A stretch of 64,000 nucleotides of DNA from Cupriavidus alkaliphilus (GCF_900094595.1 NZ_FMAD01000005.1:1-64000); one strand, 5' to 3'. Positions 1 to 8,613 are shown, numbered from the stretch's first letter. Notes: generated from the sequence alone by a model not told the origin. A program made the numbers and translations.

Positions 1-83
1 CGAAGCCCGCGCTGCCGTTCGACTTGCATGTGTAAGGCATGCCGCCAGCGTTCAATCTGAGCCAGGATCAAACTCTTCAGTTC
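1..83 (-). rRNA. rrs: 16S ribosomal RNA, 5' end (partial)
   Basis: The reverse complement reads GAACTGAAGAGTTTGATCCT and continues into the universally conserved first helix of bacterial 16S rRNA. It passes through the stretch with ATTGAACGCTGGCGGCATGC and the CTTACACATGCAAGTCG primer region. Aligning with the E. coli 5' end puts the mature first base at about position 83. Only the first ~80 nt are present, because the gene runs off the left edge of the window. The CGGCAGCGCGGGCTTCG continuation is typical of Cupriavidus/Ralstonia-type V1 sequences (from memory). Confidence 0.97.
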
Positions 84-266
84 AATCTCTGTGTGACCCT
101 CGCGGGTCTCGCTCTTTCGAGCGGTCGCTCACTCTCAGAAAACTGACTGACCAGATCCGAAGACCCAGTCACGTTTTGCTGTGCGAGCACTGTATAACTT
201 GAAGCATCACTGTCCGTAGACAGCGGCGTCCGCTACCCAGCGCCCACACTTATCGGTTGTTTGTTT

Positions 267-276
267 GTTAAAGAAC
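267..276 (-). promoter_or_regulatory. boxA-like antitermination site in the rRNA leader
   Basis: On the minus strand this reads GTTCTTTAAC followed by AAACAAAC, about 185 nt upstream of the 16S gene. It matches the core of the rrn boxA element (TGCTCTTTAACA in E. coli) bound by NusB/NusE for antitermination of rRNA transcripts. The assignment rests on sequence similarity and position only. Confidence 0.6.
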
Positions 277-486
277 TTCGCCGCCCGGCTTTGCCGTTCA
301 GCGCGCTGCGTTGTCTGCAGCAGAGAAACGAGATTATGCAGAGCTTTCTTCGTTTCGTCAACCGTTCGCAGCAATCTTTTTTGCTGCCGTCGGCGCTGCA
401 AACCTCGCTGCGCCAACCTCCCGGCCGACCCCGCAACCCTTGCTGCGCCTGCCTTGCAGGGGCCGCGTTGTGTTGCGAGGGGGCGA

Positions 487-515
487 ATAATAAGCGAGCG
501 CGGCGGGGTTGGCAA
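487..515 (-). promoter_or_regulatory. rRNA operon promoter (sigma-70 type)
   Basis: Minus-strand -35 TTGCCA (510-515) and -10 TATTAT (487-492) are separated by 17 bp. An A/T-rich stretch (about 517-533) lies just upstream, like an UP element. A GC-rich segment reading CGCCCCC follows the -10 box, like the discriminator of stringently controlled rRNA promoters. Transcription would start near 480, giving a leader of roughly 400 nt that carries the boxA-like site. The 84-569 interval holds no convincing gene. Confidence 0.75.
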
Positions 516-569
516 GGGGTATTTGAAAACTTCTTCGTGCCGCCATCGGCGGCCCCTTAAAATCGGCAA

Positions 570-2165
570 ATGCCTGACCTGACTACCTATCAACCGTCGC
601 GCCTGCCGGCGGACGGTACCCGCCTGCTCGATGCCCAGTCGCTGGCCGCCGCACTGTCGCGTCCTATCGTATTTGTCGACCTGGAAACCACCGGCGCGGA
701 CGCCCAGCGCGACCGCATCACCGAGATCGGCGTGGTGGAGGTGGGCCCGGACGGTATTGTCGAATGGGAGACCCTGCTCGACCCCGGCATGTCGATACCG
801 CCGTTTATCCAGCGCATGACCGGCATCAGCGACGACATGGTGCGGGGTCAGCCCACCTTCGAATCCCTGGCCGAGTCGCTCGCGGAGCGACTGCAGGGGC
901 GCCTCTTCGTGGCCCATAACGCACGCTTCGACTACGGTTTCCTGAAGAACGCGTTCCGGCGCGCCGGTGTGACGTTCCGGGCCGACGTGCTGTGCACTGT
1001 CAGGCTCTCACGCTCGCTGTACCCGTCGGTCGAGCGCCATGGCCTGGATGCGCTGATCGCCCGCTTCGGCCTGATGCCCAAGGGCCGGCACCGTGCGCTG
1101 GCCGACGCCGAGCTGCTGTGGCAGTTCTGGCAGAAGATCCATGCCACCTATTCGGTCGACCTGGTGGAAGCGGCGGTGCGCACACTGGTGCGGCGCGCCA
1201 GCCTGCCGGCCGGCCTGGAAGAGACCGCGCTCGAAGACGTGCCCGCGGCGCCTGGCATCTATATCTTCTATGGCGACCAGGACGTGCCGCTCTATGTCGG
1301 CAAGAGCGTGCACCTGCGCCAGCGGATCGGCGCGCATTTTTCGGGCGACTACCGCTACGGCAAGGACATGCGGCTGGCGCGGCTGGTGCGCCGGGTTGAA
1401 TGGCGGGAAACCGGCGGCGAAACCGGCGCGCTGTTGCTGGAAGCCCGGCTCGTCAAGGCCATGCAGCCGGTGCACAACCAGCTGCTGCGCCGGAATACGC
1501 GCCTGTACGCATGGGAGTTGCCGCAGCAGTTGCCGGTGCCGCGCCTGCGCTCGGATCGCGACACGGACTTCTGCCGGCATCGCGACCTGTTCGGCGTCTT
1601 CGGCAGCCGTGGCGCGGCCGAGGCACGGTTGCGCGCGCTGGCCGAGGAGCACGGCCTGTGCCTGGCCACGCTGTCGCTGGAAAAGACCACGCGCCGTGGC
1701 AGCCCCTGCTTTGCGCGCCAGGTCCACCGCTGCGCCGGCGCCTGCGTCGGCGTGGAATCGTCGCGCGAACATCGTGCCCGTCTGGCCGCCGCGCTGGGGC
1801 CGATCGCGCTGGTGCCATGGCCGTTCGACGGCCCGGTGGCCTGGCGCGAGCAACACGGCGCGCGCGCATGGTGGCATGTGGTTGACGAGTGGTGCTACCT
1901 GGGCTGCGCGGACACGCTGGAGGAAGCCGGCGCGCTGGCCGCCGCGCCCGCGCATTTCGACCTGGACACCTACCAGATCCTGGCGCCGCGCCGGGAGCAA
2001 TGGATGCCGGACGCGGTGCCGCTGTCGGTGCGCCGGAATTTCACGCTGACCGCGCCAGAGACGCACGCTGAAGCCGCGCGTCCCGCACGCGCGGTGGCGA
2101 CGCATGCTGCGCGCAAGTCCCCTGCCGCCCCCGGGCAGCAAACCCTCGGCTTGTTTGCCGAGTAA
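570..2165 (+). CDS. DEDDh exonuclease fused to GIY-YIG (UvrC/Cho-like) nuclease
   Basis: Predicted two-nuclease DNA repair protein of 531 aa. Residues ~32-200 form a DnaQ-like DEDDh 3'-5' exonuclease: ExoI motif VDLETTG with D37 and E39, ExoII AHNARFDYGF, ExoIII HRALADAELL. Residues ~225-310 are a GIY-YIG domain of the UvrC/Cho type, with PGIYIFYG then LYVGKS and an Arg-rich helix. The C-terminal part has CFARQVHRCAGAC, the same C-x7-C-x3-C spacing as the UvrC cysteine region. No UvrB-binding or RNase H-like UvrC half is evident. The gene diverges from the rRNA promoter with no clear Shine-Dalgarno (SD), so the ATG start is moderately sure. Such exonuclease/GIY-YIG fusions are known in several phyla, often annotated DNA polymerase III epsilon; the biological role is inferred to be repair of damaged or flapped DNA. 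Confidence 0.85.
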   Translation: MPDLTTYQPSRLPADGTRLLDAQSLAAALSRPIVFVDLETTGADAQRDRITEIGVVEVGPDGIVEWETLLDPGMSIPPFIQRMTGISDDMVRGQPTFESLAESLAERLQGRLFVAHNARFDYGFLKNAFRRAGVTFRADVLCTVRLSRSLYPSVERHGLDALIARFGLMPKGRHRALADAELLWQFWQKIHATYSVDLVEAAVRTLVRRASLPAGLEETALEDVPAAPGIYIFYGDQDVPLYVGKSVHLRQRIGAHFSGDYRYGKDMRLARLVRRVEWRETGGETGALLLEARLVKAMQPVHNQLLRRNTRLYAWELPQQLPVPRLRSDRDTDFCRHRDLFGVFGSRGAAEARLRALAEEHGLCLATLSLEKTTRRGSPCFARQVHRCAGACVGVESSREHRARLAAALGPIALVPWPFDGPVAWREQHGARAWWHVVDEWCYLGCADTLEEAGALAAAPAHFDLDTYQILAPRREQWMPDAVPLSVRRNFTLTAPETHAEAARPARAVATHAARKSPAAPGQQTLGLFAE

Positions 2166-2292
2166 GCCTGCCGGGCCGCCGGCCGCGGCAGTCTGTACGC
2201 CAGGCCCCAAACGCCCCTTGCAAACGATGTGACGGCTCCGCTAGTCTCCACAGACCGGCCCTTGCCGCCGGCTGCGCCGTTGTGGAGCCGCC

Positions 2293-2745
2293 ATGTCCGC
2301 CAATCCAGCCCGATTTGCGTATGCCGCCCGAACCGGGGCGCGCAGGCTAACGCGCGCCGCTGTCCTGTGCGCGGCGACGTTGGGGGCCACTTTGGCGGCA
2401 GCCTGCGCGGGAATCGGGACGGGCGCGATGCAAGACGTCATCGATTCCTGGAAGAACATTTCCGTCGAGGAGGCGAAGCGCCAGTGGGGCCCGCCGCAGG
2501 CCGTGCAGGCCCTTCCCGCCGGCACCGCCTACGTCTGGACTGATTCCGTGCCGGCCGCGCGGCCGCCGGGCAGCGGCCCGCGCGATGCCGGCATGGAGCG
2601 CACGCCTGTGCCGGGGCAATGCCAGCGCAAGCTGGTGGCGGATCCCAATGGCATCGTGACCGGCGGTGAGTGGCGCGGCGACGCCTGCTGCATCACCGCG
2701 CTGGCCGGGCGCTGTGCCGCGCTCAAATACCGGGCGCGCCGCTGA
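2293..2745 (+). CDS. small exported (possibly lipo-) protein, function unknown
   Basis: A 150-aa protein. The first ~38 residues are Arg-rich then hydrophobic, ending in ATLAAACAG. This is a signal peptide, and the Cys could be a weak lipobox (Leu is at -4 rather than -3). The mature part has a WKN-S-EEAKRQWGPP segment followed by GTAYVWTDS, resembling the short BamE/OmlA-like lipoproteins that start with a conserved x-x-WGxP motif. It also has four more cysteines (CQRK, CCITAL, RCAAL), which may form disulfides in the periplasm. The start is supported by GGAG 6 nt upstream of the ATG. I do not recognise a named family. Confidence 0.7.
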   Translation: MSANPARFAYAARTGARRLTRAAVLCAATLGATLAAACAGIGTGAMQDVIDSWKNISVEEAKRQWGPPQAVQALPAGTAYVWTDSVPAARPPGSGPRDAGMERTPVPGQCQRKLVADPNGIVTGGEWRGDACCITALAGRCAALKYRARR

Positions 2746-2779
2746 ACCCGACCATGGTCCGGCGCTCAGCCCACCGCGC

Positions 2780-3754
2780 TCAGAGTTCCGGCCACGCGCC
2801 GGTATCGTCCAGCACCGGCGAGAATTCGCGGAACGCGAAGCGCAGCGGCAACACGCGTTCGCGCCGCACCACGCGTTGGACACGCAGCCGCACCAGCCGC
2901 TCGGCGCCAGCGTAAGAGGCCAGTTCCTGGCCCTCCCAGATCACTTCGGCACGCCCATTCACATGCAGCAGCGAACCGTCGGCAAAATCCGGCACGACGA
3001 TACCCGCACGTGGGTCGGCCAGCAGATTGCCGATCGTGTTGAAGAAGTTATTGCCATTGAAATCCGGAAACGTCAGGGTATGGGCATCGTCCACGCGGAT
3101 AAAGCCAGGCTTGCCGCCGCGATGCGAGACGTCGACACCGCCGGTGTGCTCGCCCTCGTCTTGCGGCGACGCGATATGGCTGGACGCGATGAACAGCGTA
3201 TCGGCGCCGCGCAGCCAGGCGCTGGCCTGCGCGTCGAGCGCGTCGCCGTGCCATGTTGCAGGGGCGGCGGCAAGCTCGGCAGCGGCTACGTCGCGCAGCT
3301 GGATGTAGCGCGGGCAGTTGCCGAAGCTCTGCTCGACCTCGACCGTCAGCCCCGCCTGATCGCGCGCCACGATGATGCCGTTCATGCGGTTGCGCCGGCG
3401 CGTGGGCAGCTCGATGCCAAGCAGCCCGATGCGTGCGCCCTGCTCCAGCGCCGCGGCCAGCGGATCGCCGGGCAACGGCACGGCGTCGATGCGCAGGTGC
3501 GTGGCGTCCGGCGTCTGCGCAAACCCGGGGGGGCCGACCAGCAGCGTGGCCCACGGCATGCCGTCGGCATCGACCGCGCCGGCCAGCAGGAACGGTAGTT
3601 GCGCGAAGAACGTGCGGTGCTGTTCCGGCATCTCGCCGCGGATCACGCGCGGACCCGCCGCGGCCATGCGCTCGCGCTTGCCGGCGCGCTGCTGTGCCGC
3701 GAGTTCGCCGGCGTGGAATGGCAGGCCGGCATGCGGCCAGGTGGGCAGATCCAT
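2780..3754 (-). CDS. pyridoxamine 5'-phosphate oxidase-family flavin protein
   Basis: A 324-aa protein with two PNPOx-like split-barrel segments. The N-terminal half (residues ~50-100) reads PFLLAGAVDADGMPWATLLV then LRIDAVPLPGDPL. The C-terminal half (residues ~190-290) carries FIASSH, GKPGFIRVDD and NFFNTIGNLLADPRAGIVVP, the usual flavin-pocket pattern. It is longer than classic PdxH (~215 aa) and belongs to the larger family of FMN/F420-like split-barrel oxidoreductases of unknown substrate. The start is the ATG preceded by GGAGCC. It sits 50 bp downstream of the glutathione transferase gene on the same strand and is probably co-transcribed with it, which would fit detoxification. The exact reaction cannot be read from sequence. 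Confidence 0.8.
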   Translation of the reverse strand: MDLPTWPHAGLPFHAGELAAQQRAGKRERMAAAGPRVIRGEMPEQHRTFFAQLPFLLAGAVDADGMPWATLLVGPPGFAQTPDATHLRIDAVPLPGDPLAAALEQGARIGLLGIELPTRRRNRMNGIIVARDQAGLTVEVEQSFGNCPRYIQLRDVAAAELAAAPATWHGDALDAQASAWLRGADTLFIASSHIASPQDEGEHTGGVDVSHRGGKPGFIRVDDAHTLTFPDFNGNNFFNTIGNLLADPRAGIVVPDFADGSLLHVNGRAEVIWEGQELASYAGAERLVRLRVQRVVRRERVLPLRFAFREFSPVLDDTGAWPEL

Positions 3755-3804
3755 GATTGGCTCCTTCGCAACGGAAATGGCTTGACGCTCGCCGGACGCA
3801 ATGG

Positions 3805-4455
3805 CTAGGCCGCCACGCTGGGCTTCGATACCAGCATCGGCACGAAGCCAGGCAATGCCTCCATGCGGCGCAGCCAGGCATTGAGCGCCGGGTACGGCGC
3901 CAGCGGCACGTTGCCTTCCTCGGCGCGGGCGATATAGCTGTAGGCGGCCACGTCGGCAATGGTGGCGTGATCGGCGGCCAGGAACGAGCCAGCGGCGAGC
4001 ACCGATTCCATCAGCGTGAACAGCCGCTGCGCGCGGGCGACGGCATCTTCCATCGGCACCGGCCGGCCGAACAGCACGCCCAGGCGCGCGGCGGCCGGGC
4101 CGAACGCAATCTCGCCGGCGGCCACCGACAGCCAGCGCTGCACGCGGGCGGCGCCGACCGGATCGCGCGGCAGCCAGCGGCCGTCGTCGTAGCGCGTGGC
4201 CAGATAGACCAGGATCGCGTTGGAATCGCCCAGCACCACGCCGTCGTCGTCCAGCACCGGCACCTGGCCGAACGGGTTCAGGCGCAGGAAGGCCTCGCTG
4301 CGTTGCTCGCCGCCGCGCAGGTCGACGTCCACCAGCCGGCAGGGCAAGCCCAGCAGCCCCAGCATCAGTTCGGCGCGATGCGCGTGGCCGGACAACGGCG
4401 AACGATACAACACCAGCGGCCTGGCGGGCACTGCGGGGGAATTGGTCTGTTGCAT
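3805..4455 (-). CDS. glutathione S-transferase family protein
   Basis: A 216-aa cytosolic enzyme expected to conjugate glutathione to electrophiles. The thioredoxin-like N-terminal domain (~11-85) has VLYRSPLSGHAHRAELML (Ser rather than Cys at the likely active site), the cis-Pro loop GQVPVLDDDG, and LGDSNAILVYL for binding the glutathione gamma-glutamyl group. The C-terminal all-helical domain includes FLAADHATIADVAAYSYI, the conserved N-capping box. GGAG precedes the ATG. It is divergent from the LysR gene at 4566 and followed by the flavin split-barrel gene. Family assignment is firm; the substrate is unknown. Confidence 0.9.
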   Translation of the reverse strand: MQQTNSPAVPARPLVLYRSPLSGHAHRAELMLGLLGLPCRLVDVDLRGGEQRSEAFLRLNPFGQVPVLDDDGVVLGDSNAILVYLATRYDDGRWLPRDPVGAARVQRWLSVAAGEIAFGPAAARLGVLFGRPVPMEDAVARAQRLFTLMESVLAAGSFLAADHATIADVAAYSYIARAEEGNVPLAPYPALNAWLRRMEALPGFVPMLVSKPSVAA

Positions 4456-4514
4456 GGCACTCTCCTGAGCGGTTGGTATGGACGGATTCTCGGCGCCCGC
4501 GACAGTGGAATAAA

Positions 4515-4566
4515 TGGCGCCATTGATATTTGACTACTCCGAAAAATGGAGTAATGTTTGGCGCCA
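4515..4566. promoter_or_regulatory. candidate LysR operator between gst and lysR
   Basis: The 110-bp divergent region holds a perfect inverted repeat, TACTCC-N7-GGAGTA (4535-4553), which fits a LysR-type T-N11-A box. It is bracketed by two identical copies of the palindrome TGGCGCCA (4515-4522 and 4559-4566). The right-hand copy ends on the first base of the lysR start codon, so binding there would suit autorepression. Confidence 0.55.
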
Positions 4567-5456
4567 TGGACAAGCTACGTGCAATGCAGACCTTTGTGCG
4601 GATCGTCGACGAAGGCAGCCTGACGGCCGCCGCGGCGTCGCTGCATACCTCGTTGCCGGCGGTGGTGCGCACGCTGGCGGCGCTCGAATCCGAACTGCAG
4701 GTGCGGCTGCTCAATCGCACCACGCGGCGGCTGTCGCTCACCGCCGAGGGGCGCAGCTACCTGGACGGCTGCCGGCGCATCCTGGCCAATATCGACGAAG
4801 TCGAAGCGGGCCTGACGGAGAGCCATGTCGAGCCCAGCGGCCAGCTCACCCTGACCGCCTCGGTGCTGTTCGGCCAGATGTACGTGGCGCCGGCGGTGAC
4901 GCGCTTCGTGCAGCGCTATCCGCGCGTGCGCTGCCGCATGGAATTCACCGATCGCGTGGTGAACCTGCTCGAGGAAGACCTCGACGTGGGCGTGCGCATC
5001 GGCCCGCTGGCCGACTCTACGCTGGTGGCGCAATCCGTCGGCCGCATCCGCCGCGTGGTGGTCGCCACGCCCGCCTATCTGCGCAAGCACGGCGTGCCGC
5101 GCCACCCGGACCAGCTGGCCAGCGCCAACTGTTTGCGCTTCACCGGCAACCATGCGCACTGGTGGTCGTTCCGCGATGGCGAACGCGAGTTTCATGTGCC
5201 GGTGTCGGGCAACCTGGAATTCAACCAGACCGCGCCCGCCGTGGCCGCCTGTGCCGCCGGTGCAGGCTTCGGCCATTTCCTGTCGTACCAGGTCGCGCAG
5301 CTAGTCGAGGAGCGCAAGCTGCGCATCGTGCTGGAGGACTTCGAGCTGCCGGCGTGGCCGCTGTCGCTGATCTATCCCCACGCGCGGCTGCTGCCGGCGC
5401 GTACGCGCGCCTTTATCGACTGGATGCGCGACGAGCTGAGCCCGCGCTTCAGCTGA
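4566..5456 (+). CDS. LysR-family transcriptional regulator
   Basis: A 296-aa regulator. The N-terminal winged HTH (~1-60) reads MDKLRAMQTFVRIVDEGS then LNRTTRRLSLTAEG. The effector domain includes GQLTLTASVLFG and the EDLDVGVRIG stretch typical of the CrgA/DmlR-like subgroup. The ATG at 4566 is chosen over an upstream in-frame TTG because the LysR family begins at MDKL. It is divergent from the glutathione transferase gene and most likely controls it through the inverted repeat between the genes. The ligand is unknown. Confidence 0.9.
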   Translation: MDKLRAMQTFVRIVDEGSLTAAAASLHTSLPAVVRTLAALESELQVRLLNRTTRRLSLTAEGRSYLDGCRRILANIDEVEAGLTESHVEPSGQLTLTASVLFGQMYVAPAVTRFVQRYPRVRCRMEFTDRVVNLLEEDLDVGVRIGPLADSTLVAQSVGRIRRVVVATPAYLRKHGVPRHPDQLASANCLRFTGNHAHWWSFRDGEREFHVPVSGNLEFNQTAPAVAACAAGAGFGHFLSYQVAQLVEERKLRIVLEDFELPAWPLSLIYPHARLLPARTRAFIDWMRDELSPRFS

Positions 5457-5590
5457 GCCCTGATCTCACGCGCTCGCATTCAGAATGTTCTGATTGATCG
5501 CTCCGGCAAAGCGCACGGCACGCGGCCCGCACCATCGGGCAGCGCATGGCATCCGTGCGGCATATTTGCAGGGCCAGCCGACAAAACCTC

Positions 5591-5643
5591 TTGACGCGTT
5601 GCGGTGCGCACCGGTATTTTCAAATTCGAATCCGAATTCGAAT
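5591..5643 (+). promoter_or_regulatory. tetR promoter with two ATTCGAAT operator copies
   Basis: A -35 TTGACG (5591-5596) and a -10-like TATTTT (5615-5620) are spaced 18 bp. Just downstream are two copies of the palindrome ATTCGAAT (5624-5631 and 5636-5643), 12 bp apart centre to centre, ending 8 bp before the tetR ATG. Bound repressor would block the promoter, consistent with autoregulation. Confidence 0.6.
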
Positions 5644-5651
5644 ACGGAAAT

Positions 5652-6344
5652 ATGACCATGTCAGCGACGCCTTCCAGCTTCCCCGCCAACGCTTCCTTCC
5701 CCCGTATCGACACCCCCTCGATCCTGCAACCGCCCCGCCAGCGCCGTGCGCGCGAGACCGAGCAGGCCTTGCTGGGCGCGGGCCGCGAATTGCTTGCGAC
5801 GCGCGACTTCGCCGCGGTCTCGGTAGCGCAGATCGCAGCGGCGTGCCAGGTCTCGGTGGGCGCCTTCTACGGGCGTTTCCGCGACAAGATGGCCTATTTC
5901 GAGGCGCTGCGCGCGCTGGTGATGGAAGAGACTTCCGCCTCGATCGACCGCTACCTGGCGCAGGAACGCTGGGACGATGTCGCCACGCCGGTGCTGCTGG
6001 AAAAGACCGCCAGGTTCATGGTGCTTGGCACGCTCGCCAACCGTGGCGTGATGCGCGCGTCGCTGCGGCATGCCTCCGCGCGCCCCGAGGAATGGCTGCC
6101 CCACCGCCAGAACGGTGAAGCCATTGTCGAGCGCATGGTGCAACTGCTGGTGCCGCGCCTGCCACTGCCCGCCGACACCGCCGAACTGCGTGTGCGCTTT
6201 GCCATGCAGGCCGTCTTCAGCGTGCTGGTCAATGCCGTGCTCAACGATTCCGGCCCGCTGCACCTTGACGACGAACGGCTGATCACCGAGCTGAGCCGTC
6301 TGATGGCTGGCTATCTCGACGTCAGGCCGACCGCGACGGCCTGA
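5652..6344 (+). CDS. TetR/AcrR-family transcriptional regulator
   Basis: A 230-aa regulator. The HTH lies at ~residues 32-80: TEQALLGAGRELLATRDFAA, then VAQIAAACQVSVGAFYGRF, the TetR recognition helix with the GAFYGRF signature. The C-terminal ligand domain is all-helical and unassigned. The ATG at 5652 is preferred because the upstream in-frame extension lies inside the promoter/operator repeats. A second ATG at 5658 is also possible. The target beyond its own promoter is not evident, since the flanking genes are separately promoted. Confidence 0.88.
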   Translation: MTMSATPSSFPANASFPRIDTPSILQPPRQRRARETEQALLGAGRELLATRDFAAVSVAQIAAACQVSVGAFYGRFRDKMAYFEALRALVMEETSASIDRYLAQERWDDVATPVLLEKTARFMVLGTLANRGVMRASLRHASARPEEWLPHRQNGEAIVERMVQLLVPRLPLPADTAELRVRFAMQAVFSVLVNAVLNDSGPLHLDDERLITELSRLMAGYLDVRPTATA

Positions 6345-6490
6345 GCCTGCTGGGTAATGCAGCCGGGCCATGGCTGCTATGAATTGCGCGGCGCTTGCTT
6401 GGCGGTGGCGCCGGCGCTCCCTACAATCTGCCCACGCCCGGCCCCGCGCCGAGGCAGCCTTATCCGCCTCACTGCTCATCGGGACCACTC

Positions 6491-7165
6491 ATGGCCACGC
6501 TTTTCCTCGTCCGCCACGGACAAGCCTCGTTTGGCGCCGCCAACTACGACTGCCTGTCGCCCACAGGGCGCCAGCAGGCGCGCTGGCTTGGCGAATATTT
6601 CGCTGAGCGCGGCGTCAGCTTCAGCCGGGTAGTGTCGGGCACGCTGGTGCGCCAGCAGGACACCGCCGCGGAAATCCTGGCCGGCATGGGGCAGCCGCAG
6701 GCCGCGGTGATCTCGCACCCCGGCCTGAACGAATACGACGGCGAGGCGCTGTACCGCTGCCACACCGGCGGCGCCGACCACCGCGCCCACCAGAACGCCG
6801 ACTACAACGACTACTGGCGCACCTTCCGCGCGGCCTACGCGGCCTGGACGCAGGACGGGCTGGCCGACATGCCCGAGAGCTGGGTGGACTTCGGCGCGCG
6901 CATTGCCGGCGCGCTGGCGCAGGCCAGCGAGGGCACCACGCGCGAGGACGCCATCCTGGTGGTCAGCTCGGGCGGCGCCATCGGCCGCGCCACCGCAGAC
7001 CTGCTCGGCGCGCCGGCGCAGGCTGCGATCGAGATGAACCTGCAGTTCCGCAATACCGCGTTCTGCGAGATCATCGTCGGCCGCGGCGTGCAGCGTCTGC
7101 TGAGCTTCAACAACGTGCCCCACCTCGAGCGTGCCGACCGGCGCAGCGCCGTGACCTTCGCCTGA
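6491..7165 (+). CDS. histidine phosphatase family protein
   Basis: A 224-aa protein of the phosphoglycerate-mutase-like histidine phosphatase superfamily. The catalytic motif LVRHGQASF lies at residues 6-14, with His9 as the phospho-acceptor. The second arginine is expected in SGTLVRQQDTA, and the acid Glu in GLNEYDGEAL. The second histidine region is altered, reading VVSSGGAIGRA where VSHGG is usual, so His is replaced by Ser. This departure may lower or change activity. The ATG at 6491 starts the conserved MATLFLVRHG. A terminator hairpin follows 40 bp after the stop. Confidence 0.85.
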   Translation: MATLFLVRHGQASFGAANYDCLSPTGRQQARWLGEYFAERGVSFSRVVSGTLVRQQDTAAEILAGMGQPQAAVISHPGLNEYDGEALYRCHTGGADHRAHQNADYNDYWRTFRAAYAAWTQDGLADMPESWVDFGARIAGALAQASEGTTREDAILVVSSGGAIGRATADLLGAPAQAAIEMNLQFRNTAFCEIIVGRGVQRLLSFNNVPHLERADRRSAVTFA

Positions 7166-7205
7166 CCTACCTTGCGGGTTCGGCGCCAGCCGCCCACCAA
7201 ATGAC

Positions 7206-7240
7206 AATGGCCGCGATTTCGCGGCCATTCTTTATCTTTC
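7206..7240. terminator. rho-independent terminator
   Basis: A perfect 11-bp stem, AATGGCCGCGA (7206-7216) paired with 7219-7229 across a 2-nt gap, is followed by CTTTATCTTTC. It ends the histidine phosphatase gene and could also serve the thiolase gene converging from the right. Confidence 0.75.
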
Positions 7241-7323
7241 TCCGGCTGCTGGCGCGGGCACTTTGACATGCCCGCGCCGCCGGTCCTTCTCCCTTTACTG
7301 CTCTGTGCCGCTGCGCCTCTGTC

Positions 7324-8499
7324 TTACAGGCGCTCGACGATGGTCACGTTGGCCAGCCCGCCGCCTTCGCACATGGTTTGCAAGCCGTAGCGCTTGCCAT
7401 GCGTATGCAGCGCATGCACCAGCGTGGTCATCAGCTTGGCGCCGGAGCCGCCAAGCGGGTGGCCAAGCGCGATCGCGCCGCCATGCACGTTCAGCCGCTC
7501 GGGATCGGCGCCGGTGGCCTTGAGCCAGGCCAGCGGCACCGGCGCGAAAGCTTCGTTGACTTCGAACAGGTCGATATCGCCGATACGCAGGCCGGCGCGC
7601 TTGAGCGCCACCTCGGTGGCCGGCAGCGGCGCTTCCAGCATCACCACCGGGTCATGGCCGATCACGGTCATGCTGTGCAGGCGCGCCAGCGGCTTGACGC
7701 CCAGCTTCTTCAGGCCGGCTTCGTTGACCACCATCAGGCCCGCGGCGCCGTCGCAGATCTGGCTGGCGGTGGCAGCGGTGACGCGGCCGCCTTCGGCGAT
7801 CAGCTTGACGCTGCCGATGCTGTCCAGCGTGGCGTCGTAGCGAATGCCTTCGTCGGTGGTATGCATCTCGCCGTTGGCGCCATCGGCGGTGCGCACTTCC
7901 ACCGGCAGGATCTCGGCGCTGAAGCGGCCGGCCTTGGTGGCGGCGATGGCGCGCTGGTGGCTTTGCAGCGCGTAGGCGTCGAGCTGTTCGCGCGACAGCT
8001 CGTACTTGCGCGCGATCATCTCGGCGCCGGTGAACTGGCTGAATTGCACGCCGGGATAACGCGCCTCGACGCCCGGGCTCTTGGGCACGCCGAAGCCGTT
8101 CTTCGCCGGCAGCTGCGAGGACAGGCCCATCGGCACGCGCGTCATGCTTTCGACACCGGCGGCGATGACGACGTCCATCGCGCCCGACATCACCGCCTGC
8201 GCGGCAAAGTGCAGGGCCTGCTGCGACGAACCGCACTGGCGGTCGACCGAGGTGCCCGGCACGCTCTCCGGCAGGCGCGAGGCCAGGATGGCATTGCGCG
8301 CCACGTTGCCGGCCTGCTCGCCCACCTGGCTCACGCAGCCCATGATGACGTCTTCGACCAGCGCAGGGTCAGCGCCGGTGCGTTCCACCAGTGCGTCGAG
8401 CACCTGCGCGGCCAGGTCGGCCGGATGCCAGCCCGACAGCTTGCCGCCCTTGCGGCCGCCGGCGGTACGGACCGCCGCGACGATATATGCCTCTGCCAT
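7324..8499 (-). CDS. acetyl-CoA C-acyltransferase (thiolase)
   Basis: A 391-aa thiolase, the family's usual length. It cleaves 3-ketoacyl-CoA to acetyl-CoA and a shortened acyl-CoA, the last step of beta-oxidation. The nucleophile is Cys89 in DRQCGSSQQA. The catalytic His is in GHPLGGSGA near residue 350, and the second Cys in MCEGGGLAN near 380. The NEAF-type motif is present as VNEAFAP. The start is at MAEAYIV, preceded by AAGGAG 6 nt upstream. The gene has its own promoter region (8500-8643) carrying one copy of the shared 16-bp palindrome. The chain length it prefers is unknown. Confidence 0.92.
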   Translation of the reverse strand: MAEAYIVAAVRTAGGRKGGKLSGWHPADLAAQVLDALVERTGADPALVEDVIMGCVSQVGEQAGNVARNAILASRLPESVPGTSVDRQCGSSQQALHFAAQAVMSGAMDVVIAAGVESMTRVPMGLSSQLPAKNGFGVPKSPGVEARYPGVQFSQFTGAEMIARKYELSREQLDAYALQSHQRAIAATKAGRFSAEILPVEVRTADGANGEMHTTDEGIRYDATLDSIGSVKLIAEGGRVTAATASQICDGAAGLMVVNEAGLKKLGVKPLARLHSMTVIGHDPVVMLEAPLPATEVALKRAGLRIGDIDLFEVNEAFAPVPLAWLKATGADPERLNVHGGAIALGHPLGGSGAKLMTTLVHALHTHGKRYGLQTMCEGGGLANVTIVERL

Positions 8500-8613
8500 G
8501 TGATCTCCTTGGTTCGGTGCGGGCCGCCGGGGCAGCCATGTTGTGGTGCGGCATGCCGGCATGAGAGCCGGCAGCATCGATGGCTATTGTTGCGCCGCGG
8601 GAGGCGGCGAGCG

